Below, in pieces: positions 23,569 to 30,286 of a stretch of DNA of 32,215 bases (positions are counted from its first letter, which is position 1; each line of letters starts with the position of its first letter). The position numbers were made by a program, and so were the translations under genes. Source of the stretch: CAIJXV01 sp964497135 (GTDB lineage: Bacteria > Verrucomicrobiota > Kiritimatiellia > CAIKKV01 > CAIJXV01); contig CAZCDO010000017.1 of assembly GCA_964497135.1 (NCBI GenBank), positions 1-32,215 on the forward strand, in the 5' to 3' direction. The notes below the pieces were generated by a model. The model was not told the origin of the DNA and did no database searches. It was given only the letters and a program-made list of their open reading frames with translations.

Positions 23569-24345
23569 ATGTCATCCCCCTACTCCGGTGTTCTGATTTG
23601 TCGCTGTCCGGATCCTGAGGTTCTCCCTCAGTCCCGATGGCAGGCTATCGAAAATCGGCTCCAGGCCGATCTCATCCCCTATCACGCCCTCGATTCCCTG
23701 TGTGGAATCAGTGCGATCGCCCCGGATCTTTTGTCCGATTGGGCACTCTGGGATCGGGGTCTCGTGCTGGCCTGCCATCCGCGCGCGGTCCGGTCGCTCC
23801 TCCAAAGAAGTCCCAACCTCAATCCCCAAACCCTCGCCCAATGGACTTTCGTCGATCTGCGAGCCCTGTCGGACTCTGAGTTTGAAGCTTACTGGACCGC
23901 CTTGCGCGCCCATCTCTCGCCGGACGCTTCGCCCACCAGCCCGACCGTGGTCACTCAACCGGAACCCAGTGCTCCCGGTGTATCTCATCCCTGGGATCCC
24001 TGGTTTCCCACGCTGGATGAGGCTCGCTGTAAAAAATGCGGTCAGTGCGTGAATTTCTGCCTGTTCGGCGTCTATTCGAGTGAAACCGGGCAGGTCCCGA
24101 AAGTGGTCCAGCCCTGGAATTGTAAAAACCGATGCCCGGCCTGTGCCCGTCTCTGTCCTTCCGCCGCCATCATTTTCCCCCGCCATCCCAACGGCCCGAT
24201 CAATGGCGACATCAATTTCAACGATCATCACCCCGACGAAGCGCTTCGTGAAATCCGCGCGACCCGATCCGGCGAGGGGCGCATTACCGATCTCCTGAAA
24301 CGCCGCCGACACTCTGCCCTTCCCGAAAGCCCCACCCACCCATGA
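23569..24345 (+). CDS. Two-cluster ferredoxin-like protein
   Basis: A 258-residue cytoplasmic iron-sulfur protein of unknown function. Two 4Fe-4S motifs lie in the C-terminal half: C154-x2-C157-x2-C160-x3-C164, and C185-x3-C189-x2-C192-x3-C196 followed by PSAAIIFP. The N-terminal half (1-110) holds C11 and C13 (GVLICRC), C45 (SLCGIS) and C69 (VLACHPRAVRSLL), an order reminiscent of the N-terminal region of HdrA-type proteins (CxC ... C ... ACSPR); this is a resemblance by eye, not a proven homology. A proline-rich linker joins the halves. It starts 14 bases after the propeller gene and overlaps the next radical SAM gene by four bases (ATGA), so it is probably the electron donor of that enzyme. 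Confidence 0.75.
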   Translation: MSSPYSGVLICRCPDPEVLPQSRWQAIENRLQADLIPYHALDSLCGISAIAPDLLSDWALWDRGLVLACHPRAVRSLLQRSPNLNPQTLAQWTFVDLRALSDSEFEAYWTALRAHLSPDASPTSPTVVTQPEPSAPGVSHPWDPWFPTLDEARCKKCGQCVNFCLFGVYSSETGQVPKVVQPWNCKNRCPACARLCPSAAIIFPRHPNGPINGDINFNDHHPDEALREIRATRSGEGRITDLLKRRRHSALPESPTHP

Positions 24346-25865
24346 CTTCCGCATTGCGCCCGCCCGTCATCCTGGTTGCGGAGCGGTCGCTTTCAGCCGA
24401 CTATGCCTGCGTGTTCGAGGGTATTCTCGCCGGGATGCAGACGACGTTTATCCCCCGTTGGCTCGAAACCCGCCTGCTTGCTCCGCCCCTCCCGACCCGC
24501 CCTGATGGACGCACCTACCGGGCGCCCTTGGGCCTGCGCCGAATGGAGGCCGTCTTGTGCGCCCCGGGCGGACTCGGGCCCGACCAGGTCGTCTGTACCA
24601 CGCCCGAAGCCCTGCCACGCCTGCTCGGGCCCTGGGTCAAAATCGTCGCCCTCTCGTCCGGTGATCCCCGCGGCTTCGCCATGAGCAACACCACCACGTC
24701 CGCCTTCAATCCCGGCCAGCTCTATCCCCGGGTCTTCACCCGTGAATTGCTCACCCGCCTCTCCCCCGCCCGCGACCGGTGGGGATTTAAAATCGTCTTT
24801 GGCGGACCCGGTACCTGGCAATGGTTCCGCGAACCGCAAGATCCTCTCGCTACACAGATCGATCACTTTTTCGAAGGTTATTTCGAAGCGGACGGACCTG
24901 CCTTTTTTCAGGATCTCCTCAATGATCGCCCCCGGCCGCGCCGGGTTCGCGCCGAGGGTTCGGCCGGTCCTGCCGTCCGTCCCCTCCTGGGGCCCGCCAC
25001 GCTGGGGGCTGTGGAATGTTCGCGCGGATGCGGCTTCGGCTGTGGATTCTGTGTCATGGCCGATATCCCCATGTTCCATTTTCCGCCCGACCTCATTCTT
25101 TCCGATCTCCGGACCAATGTCGCCAGCGGATCGTCCACCGCACTCAGCACGAGCGAGGATTTTTTTCGCTATGGAGGACAGGGACCGCGCGTCAACCCCG
25201 ATGCGGTGCTGGATCTGGTTGGGCGCATGCGGCAAATCCCGGATTTGAAATTCATGCAGATCGATCACGCCAATGTCCGATCGGTCCTCCAATTCAGCTT
25301 GAAAGATCTCGCGACCATCCGCCGACAACTTCCCGGAGCCGGGGCCTCAAAATATCTTTGGGTCAACCTGGGCGTGGAAACACTGAATGGCCCACTGCTC
25401 AATGAGATCTGTCCCGGGAAAATCGGATCTTCCACCCCCGAGGAATGGCCCCACATGGTCGACGAGGCCTTGAATCGTTTAGTGGAAGCGGGCTTTTTCC
25501 CTGTAGTCAGCCTGATCCTGGGACTGCCGGGTGAATCCCCCGACGATCCGGGCAAAGCCCTGGCCTGGATGCGTCGCTGGCGTCAGCGTCCCCTCACGGT
25601 CTTCCCCATCTTTCATGAACCGCCAGGCCCCATCCCCGCGACGTCCCCCTTCACCCTGGCGCACATGACCCGGGACCATCTGGCGTTATTCAGGGAATGT
25701 TACGAAACGAATTTCCGTTGGATTCCCCGCCTATTCTGGGATAACCAGCGCCTCTCTGGTGTCGGCACCGCACGCCGCCTGCTCTACCAAATACTGGGGC
25801 GCGCCGAAGTCTTGCTCTGGCGGTTGAAATTCGGTTTTTGGCACTTCAAATGCCGCGCCGGTTAA
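24342..25865 (+). CDS. Radical SAM protein with B12-like N-terminal domain
   Basis: A 507-residue radical SAM enzyme of a family I cannot name. Residues 1-200 look like a Rossmann-type domain with conserved-looking segments PLGLRRMEAVL, SSGDPRGFAMSNTTTSAF and FGGPGTWQW, matching the general layout of B12-binding radical SAM proteins, without a visible DxHxxG. The SAM cluster motif is C230, C234 and C237 (RGCGFGCGFC), with an extra C226 before it. GVETLNGPLLNEI and LILGLPGES fit the TIM-barrel core. The C-terminal 130 residues are basic and aromatic-rich (WRWRQRPLTVFPIF ... LWRLKFGFWHFKCRAG). The overlap with the ferredoxin-like gene points to a dedicated two-protein system. Substrate unknown. 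Confidence 0.8.
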   Translation: MTSALRPPVILVAERSLSADYACVFEGILAGMQTTFIPRWLETRLLAPPLPTRPDGRTYRAPLGLRRMEAVLCAPGGLGPDQVVCTTPEALPRLLGPWVKIVALSSGDPRGFAMSNTTTSAFNPGQLYPRVFTRELLTRLSPARDRWGFKIVFGGPGTWQWFREPQDPLATQIDHFFEGYFEADGPAFFQDLLNDRPRPRRVRAEGSAGPAVRPLLGPATLGAVECSRGCGFGCGFCVMADIPMFHFPPDLILSDLRTNVASGSSTALSTSEDFFRYGGQGPRVNPDAVLDLVGRMRQIPDLKFMQIDHANVRSVLQFSLKDLATIRRQLPGAGASKYLWVNLGVETLNGPLLNEICPGKIGSSTPEEWPHMVDEALNRLVEAGFFPVVSLILGLPGESPDDPGKALAWMRRWRQRPLTVFPIFHEPPGPIPATSPFTLAHMTRDHLALFRECYETNFRWIPRLFWDNQRLSGVGTARRLLYQILGRAEVLLWRLKFGFWHFKCRAG

Positions 25866-25921
25866 GCCGCCTGGCCGTCATGACCTTGGCAACCGGGGGC
25901 ACTGCCGATTCATTCCCAAGA

Positions 25922-26299
25922 TTAGAAAGGATCTTCGCTCTCTTTGCCGCCGCCGTAATCCGTCGTATCCTCGTCAGACCCGCCGGCCGCAGGCTTCGCG
26001 GAAGCCTTGCTCGCGCCGCCCTCAGCCGAACTGACCCGCCAGGCCTGGACGGTTGTGAAATAACGGACTTCGCCCTGCTTATCGGTCCATTTGCGGCCGC
26101 GAAGATCGAAGTCCACCTCCACCGCATCCCCCACCTTGAAATCGTCCAACAGGGCACATTTATCCTGAACGATTTCGAATTTAACCAATTCCGGATATTT
26201 GGGATTGGGTGCATATTCCAAAACAAATTCGCGCTTCTGAAATTTATCCGTGATCTGAACGGTTTTAAAAATCTCAACCAACTTGCCTGTTGCTTTCAT
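25922..26299 (-). CDS. DUF3127 OB-fold protein with SSB-like tail
   Basis: A 125-residue protein of the DUF3127 family, small OB-fold-like proteins found mostly in Bacteroidota and relatives. Residues 1-90 carry the family pattern (ATGKLVEIFKTVQITDKFQKREFVLEY, LVKFEIVQDKCALLDDFKVGD, VEVDFDLRGRKW ... YFTTVQAWRV). The C-terminus is an alanine/serine/glycine linker followed by an acidic tail ending ESEDPF, very similar to the single-stranded-DNA-binding protein tail DDDIPF that recruits repair enzymes. A ribosome binding sequence (GGGAGAAAGG) precedes the ATG. It lies 89 bases downstream of the DUF5989 gene and may be the last gene of that operon or separate. Function unknown; nucleic-acid binding is inferred. 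Confidence 0.82.
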   Translation of the reverse strand: MKATGKLVEIFKTVQITDKFQKREFVLEYAPNPKYPELVKFEIVQDKCALLDDFKVGDAVEVDFDLRGRKWTDKQGEVRYFTTVQAWRVSSAEGGASKASAKPAAGGSDEDTTDYGGGKESEDPF

Positions 26300-26377
26300 G
26301 CTGCCTTTCTCCCTGGGCTGCCCGCCTGTGTTCTATTGTTTTCCGGTCCCGCAGAGACCGATTGCCGCTGAAATTTC

Positions 26378-26390
26378 AAAGAGACTCTTT
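26378..26390. repeat. Small palindrome at DUF5989 stop codon
   Basis: AAAGAG-A-CTCTTT, a perfect 6-bp inverted repeat overlapping the stop codon of the DUF5989 gene on the minus strand. It is followed on that strand by TTTGAAATTT rather than a clean U-run, so it is a weak terminator or mRNA-processing candidate. Confidence 0.3.
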
Positions 26391-26556
26391 AAAACAAGGT
26401 GTAGATGAAGGAGGGGGCGGCGGTTTGCGTCGCCAGGATCAGAAACCCCATCAACAACAGAATCACCACCATGGGGATGATCCACCAGGCCTTGTTCTGC
26501 CCGGCGAACCCGATGAATTCCCCCAACAATCGACCCAGATACCGGATGAAGCGCAT
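26389..26556 (-). CDS. DUF5989 small membrane protein
   Basis: A 55-residue single-pass membrane protein, found by reading the minus strand between the DUF3127 and carbamoyltransferase genes. The sequence begins MRFIRYLGRLLGEFIGF, has AWWIIPMVVILLLMGFLIL as the membrane helix (about 24-42), and ends SFIYTLF before TAA. The pattern R-x-LGRLLGEF, then WW-x-IP and FIYTLF matches the DUF5989 family. An AGGAGC lies about 8 bases upstream of the ATG, and the gene is 15 bases downstream of the carbamoyltransferase stop. DUF5989 proteins are known as neighbours of SxtJ and carbamoyltransferase genes, as here. It presumably sits at the membrane with SxtJ; function unknown. Confidence 0.85.
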   Translation of the reverse strand: MRFIRYLGRLLGEFIGFAGQNKAWWIIPMVVILLLMGFLILATQTAAPSFIYTLF

Positions 26557-26571
26557 GGTTCGTTGCTCCTG

Positions 26572-28407
26572 TCAATCCAACACATAGTCCTGCCGCCAAT
26601 TGGACTTCTCCGTCCAAAGCGGCTGGTCTTTCTTGTACAAAATATGCCGTCCCAATACCAGCACATCCATCTCGGTGCGCATGAAACAGCGATAGGCATC
26701 TTCCGGCGTGCAGACGATCGGCTCGCCCCGGACATTGAACGAGGTATTGATCACCACGCCGCTCCCGGTGCGGGCCTCAAAGGCCTTGACGATGGCATGG
26801 AAGCCGGGATGGATTTCAGGATCCAAGGTTTGCACCCGGGCCGAATGATCGACATGCGTGATCGCCGGCAAGTCCGACCGGATCTGGTTGATCCATTCGC
26901 GCAAATCGTCCGGTTGCCGGACGGCATCGACCGGTTTACACCGCGCCGCCTGAACGGGCGCCACCAACAGCATGTAGGGCGATGGCCGATCGATTTCAAA
27001 ATATTCCGAAGCCCGCTCCACGAGGCAGGCGGGCGCGAACGGTCGGAACGATTCCCGAAACTTGATCTTTAAATTCATCAGGGATTGCATGTCCGCCGAC
27101 CGCGCATCCCCGATGATGGATCGACTACCCAGCGCGCGGGGCCCGAATTCCATCCGGCCCTGGACGAGGCCGATGACTTTCTGGTCATCGATCTGATGGG
27201 CGATTTCAGCGGCCCAGGCGGAAAGGTCGTTGAATCGTTGGGCGGGATAGTGATGTGCGGCCAGGAATTCAGCAGTGGTGTCGTCGTCAAATTCAGGCCC
27301 CAGCAGAGATCCTTGCATCTGATCCCGTTTCCCGTCCGCCTGGCGGGGTTTGTCGAGCGCCGCATGCCAGACCAACAGTGCGGCACCCAAGGCGCCCCCG
27401 GCATCTCCGGCAGCGGGCTGAATCCAAATCTCGTCAAAAATCTTTTCGCGCAGAAGTCGACCGTTGGCCACGCAATTCAGGGCCACCCCGCCCGCGAGAC
27501 AGAGCGTGCGCTTCCCGGTTTCCCGACGGGCAAAACGGGCCATGCGCAAAACAATCTCTTCGGTGACTTCCTGAATGGATCGGGCCAAATCCATTTCCCG
27601 GCGGGTAATGGCGGATTCCGCTTTTCGGGCCGGACCGTCAAATAATCCGGCAAACCGGGAGTTGGTCATGGTTAACCCGTCGAGATACCCGAAATAGTCC
27701 AGGTTCAAGCGAAAGGATCCGTCCTCCTTGAGATCGAGGAGATGATCCCGGATGATTTGAACATACCGGGGTTGTCCATAGGGCGCCAGCCCCATCAATT
27801 TATACTCGCCGGAATTGACCTTGAACCCGGTGAAATAGGTAAACGCGGAATAGAGCAAACCCAGTGAGTGGGGAAACCGCATCTCCTTGAGAATGCGCAA
27901 GCGATTCCCCTCGCCGACGCCCAGGGTCGAGGTGGCCCACTCGCCCACCCCGTCGAGCGTCAGAATAGCGGCTTCCGGGAACGGAGAGGGATAAAAAGCG
28001 CTGGCGGCGTGCGATTCGTGATGCTCCGGGAAATACAGTTGCGGCCGCCGGGTACATCCCAATTTTTCGAGTTCGGCTTCGATTTCGAGCGGAATCCAAA
28101 GCTTCTCCTTGATCCAGATGGGCATGGCCATCATGAAGGACTGGAGACCTTTCGGCGCCACGCTGAAATAGGTTTCCACGATCCGCCCGAATTTATTGAT
28201 GGGCTTATCGTAAAAGGCCACCGCATCGAGGTCTCCGGGGCCGACCGAGCCCTCCCGCAGACAGTACTGGATGGCCTGGGCCGGAAAGCCGGCATCGTGT
28301 TTTTTACGGGAGAACCGTTCCTCCTGGGCAGCCGCCAGGATCCGCCCATCGCGGACGAGGACGGCCGCGGAATCGTGATAATAGGCGCTGATGCCGAGAA
28401 TGTTCAT
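26572..28407 (-). CDS. NodU/TobZ-type carbamoyltransferase
   Basis: A 611-residue O-carbamoyltransferase, which uses carbamoyl phosphate and ATP to form a carbamoyl-adenylate and passes the carbamoyl group to a hydroxyl of a sugar or natural product. Seen: N-terminal LGISAYYHDSAAVLV (3-17) and EERFSRKKHDAGFP, then HHESHAASAF with the Kae1-type metal-binding histidines, LTLDGVGEW, GEYKLMGLAPYG, LAGGVALNCVANG, QPAAGDAGGALGAAL, GRMEFGPRALGSRSI and the C-terminal NTSFNVRGEPIVCTPEDAYRCF. Both the Kae1-like and the YrdC-related C-terminal parts are present and the length is normal. The start ATG 28407 overlaps the SxtJ stop (TAATG). The acceptor is unknown; adjacency to the polysaccharide and SGNH genes suggests a surface glycan. 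Confidence 0.93.
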   Translation of the reverse strand: MNILGISAYYHDSAAVLVRDGRILAAAQEERFSRKKHDAGFPAQAIQYCLREGSVGPGDLDAVAFYDKPINKFGRIVETYFSVAPKGLQSFMMAMPIWIKEKLWIPLEIEAELEKLGCTRRPQLYFPEHHESHAASAFYPSPFPEAAILTLDGVGEWATSTLGVGEGNRLRILKEMRFPHSLGLLYSAFTYFTGFKVNSGEYKLMGLAPYGQPRYVQIIRDHLLDLKEDGSFRLNLDYFGYLDGLTMTNSRFAGLFDGPARKAESAITRREMDLARSIQEVTEEIVLRMARFARRETGKRTLCLAGGVALNCVANGRLLREKIFDEIWIQPAAGDAGGALGAALLVWHAALDKPRQADGKRDQMQGSLLGPEFDDDTTAEFLAAHHYPAQRFNDLSAWAAEIAHQIDDQKVIGLVQGRMEFGPRALGSRSIIGDARSADMQSLMNLKIKFRESFRPFAPACLVERASEYFEIDRPSPYMLLVAPVQAARCKPVDAVRQPDDLREWINQIRSDLPAITHVDHSARVQTLDPEIHPGFHAIVKAFEARTGSGVVINTSFNVRGEPIVCTPEDAYRCFMRTEMDVLVLGRHILYKKDQPLWTEKSNWRQDYVLD

Positions 28408-28850
28408 TAATATTGGCGGGTGTAATAGGCCGGATCGGAAACCGGGGGCCGTTCGACCCAATAGCTGGTTTGGTTTTTATTCCAGGACCGGCACATCGGA
28501 TCCTTACCGCCAATAGCCAGACACAGGCGGGCCATGCCGAAAAATAAATAATAAAAAGGGACCAGCAGAATCCAGGTCATCGCGATTCCAATCCAACGAG
28601 CGACCGCTTGAACGAATTTGTCGATGGCGTGGAACACGGCGGGGAGAAACCACCCGCAGATCAGGTTGACGCCAGCGATGGTGGTCAGAATCAGGGCGGG
28701 AGTCGACTGGTTGAATTTCCACCCCAGAACCCCGGCCAGCACCGCCAGGATAAGGGCTTGGAGGGTGGCTCTCCGGCGCATGGAAACCGAAGTGGAAGGG
28801 GATCGTTCGGTGGGTCGCGCGTTGCCCTCAATCGGCCAGGTGGGTTTCAT
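28407..28850 (-). CDS. SxtJ-family membrane protein
   Basis: A roughly 147-residue membrane protein of the SxtJ family, named after a saxitoxin-cluster gene of unknown function. Residues about 30-110 form three hydrophobic segments (TLQALILAVLAGVLGW; SFNQ..ALILTTIAGVNLICGWFLPAVF region; IGIAMTWILLVPFYYLFFGMARL). The C-terminus is soluble and conserved-looking (GGKDPMCRSWNKNQTSYWVE, then PAYYTRQY). Start choice is uncertain: ATG 28850 (MKPTWPIEG) is used here, while TTG 28886 gives 12 more residues next to a CGGAG, and ATG 28781 (MRRRATLQ) gives a shorter form beginning at the first helix. It sits 66 bases after the SGNH gene and its stop overlaps the carbamoyltransferase start. Confidence 0.8.
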   Translation of the reverse strand: MKPTWPIEGNARPTERSPSTSVSMRRRATLQALILAVLAGVLGWKFNQSTPALILTTIAGVNLICGWFLPAVFHAIDKFVQAVARWIGIAMTWILLVPFYYLFFGMARLCLAIGGKDPMCRSWNKNQTSYWVERPPVSDPAYYTRQY

Positions 28851-28916
28851 GGGCAGGTTTGTACCAGAAGACGGGGTTGAAGGCAACTCCGGCGTTGAAT
28901 CACTGCCTCAGGCCGG

Positions 28917-30062
28917 TCAATCACGGGGCCGAATCCCCAATCCGGGAATCGACTCGGCCACCAACCGCGTTCCCAATACCGAAAAATGGCAGTGATCCAC
29001 ATATAAATTAACCCCGGCTAGGGGCGACCCTTGCGCCTTCCGATACTGGTCGACGATCGCGTAGAAATCGATCGTTTCAAACCCCCGCTGACGGGCTTCC
29101 GTCAACATCTCGAATTTAAGTTGAAAATAACGGCAGGTCTCGTCCGCCGGTCGCTCTCGAAACAAATCCGGCAATGCGCGATAAATGAACATCTGATACA
29201 CCAAAACACGATTCGAAATGGAGGACTCATCCAGGCGCCGGGCGAGTTCGGACATAATTCGGGCAGGATCGTCTCCCCGCCGGGCGCCGAAATCATTCTC
29301 ACAATGCACGTAGATAACTCCTTTGACTTGGGAACCAAACAGTTTCAAGCGCTGATCCAAACGCGACAGATTGTCCCGCGCGTTGCATCCGCTGACCCCC
29401 ACATTGATAAAGCGCCATTCAGGATGAAGTCCTTGCAATTGCGAAGCGAGGGTCTCCTCATCGCTCAATCCCGCCCCAAAGGCCACACTGTCGCCGACCA
29501 CGAGAATCAGGTTGGACGAGGTCGAGGCGGGAACCGTGACCCGATCCCCCAAGGCATCGATGGTGTTTCGTTTCGGCATCAAAGTGTATCGTTCGCGAAA
29601 CGCCAAAACCTCACCCGTCGGCTCCTCCCCGGCGCGGGCTTTGTAAACGATCGGGTCAAAGGGGTTGTAAATTCTCGATCGCAAAAAATACAGATCGTAA
29701 GCCTCCCCGGGCTTATTGCATAAATGGCCGGCTGAATCCCGCACAACCGCAATGGTCTCGGCGGTCTTCAATTGGCTGAACGGAGTGTTGCCAAAAGCCA
29801 CATGTTGGGATCGAAAGGCCGGAATTAAACGCTTGATTTCACTGGGCGAATGAACATAAGTGGCCCATTCGTCCAACCCCTGATCTTTCGAGGCGAGGCG
29901 GCTTCGGGGCTGGGCCATCCGGGTTTTAAAATCCGATGACCACTGGGACAAAGCAAAAGAGTAGCGCCCGTTTCGCTGGTAAACCAGACAGCGGGCAATC
30001 CCCTCCATAAATCCCACGACGAACAGGGCCGCCAGACATGCCAAGACGATTTTTTTGATCAT
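28917..30062 (-). CDS. Membrane-anchored SGNH hydrolase-like protein
   Basis: A 381-residue protein with an N-terminal hydrophobic anchor or uncleaved signal (IKKIVLACLAALFVVGFMEGIA), then a long region of unknown fold (25-175), then an SGNH/GDSL hydrolase domain. The catalytic serine is in VVGDSVAFG (block I), a glycine block follows in NVGVSGCNARDN, and the Asp-His dyad is in YVDHCHFSVLGT near the C-terminus, all in family order. Such enzymes add or remove acyl groups on glycans or lipids. The ATG at 30062 (MIKKIV) is the likely start; a TTG at 30068 adds two residues. It is the first gene of the SGNH-SxtJ-carbamoyltransferase-DUF5989 group and is divergent from the GH2 gene. Confidence 0.83.
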   Translation of the reverse strand: MIKKIVLACLAALFVVGFMEGIARCLVYQRNGRYSFALSQWSSDFKTRMAQPRSRLASKDQGLDEWATYVHSPSEIKRLIPAFRSQHVAFGNTPFSQLKTAETIAVVRDSAGHLCNKPGEAYDLYFLRSRIYNPFDPIVYKARAGEEPTGEVLAFRERYTLMPKRNTIDALGDRVTVPASTSSNLILVVGDSVAFGAGLSDEETLASQLQGLHPEWRFINVGVSGCNARDNLSRLDQRLKLFGSQVKGVIYVHCENDFGARRGDDPARIMSELARRLDESSISNRVLVYQMFIYRALPDLFRERPADETCRYFQLKFEMLTEARQRGFETIDFYAIVDQYRKAQGSPLAGVNLYVDHCHFSVLGTRLVAESIPGLGIRPRD

Positions 30063-30286
30063 GATCAATTAGGTTCGATCGCTTGGGGTATGGGCCCGGC
30101 TCACACCCGTGATGCCGTCCTCCCCGATCGATGGGTCGGGAAAAGGTAGCCGATCGGCGGGGTGAAATCAAGACGGCATTGCAGCCCTGCCCGGTTCCCG
30201 GTCGCCTCCGGCCGAAATTAAGCGCTTCCCTCCCGACGGGCTTTACGTTAAAAGTCACATCAACGATCTTCAGTCGGAGGAGTTTG

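Noticed and set aside
24393..25328. 311-codon minus-strand open frame
   Set aside because: Antisense to the radical SAM gene at 24342-25865; composition is low-complexity and without motifs.
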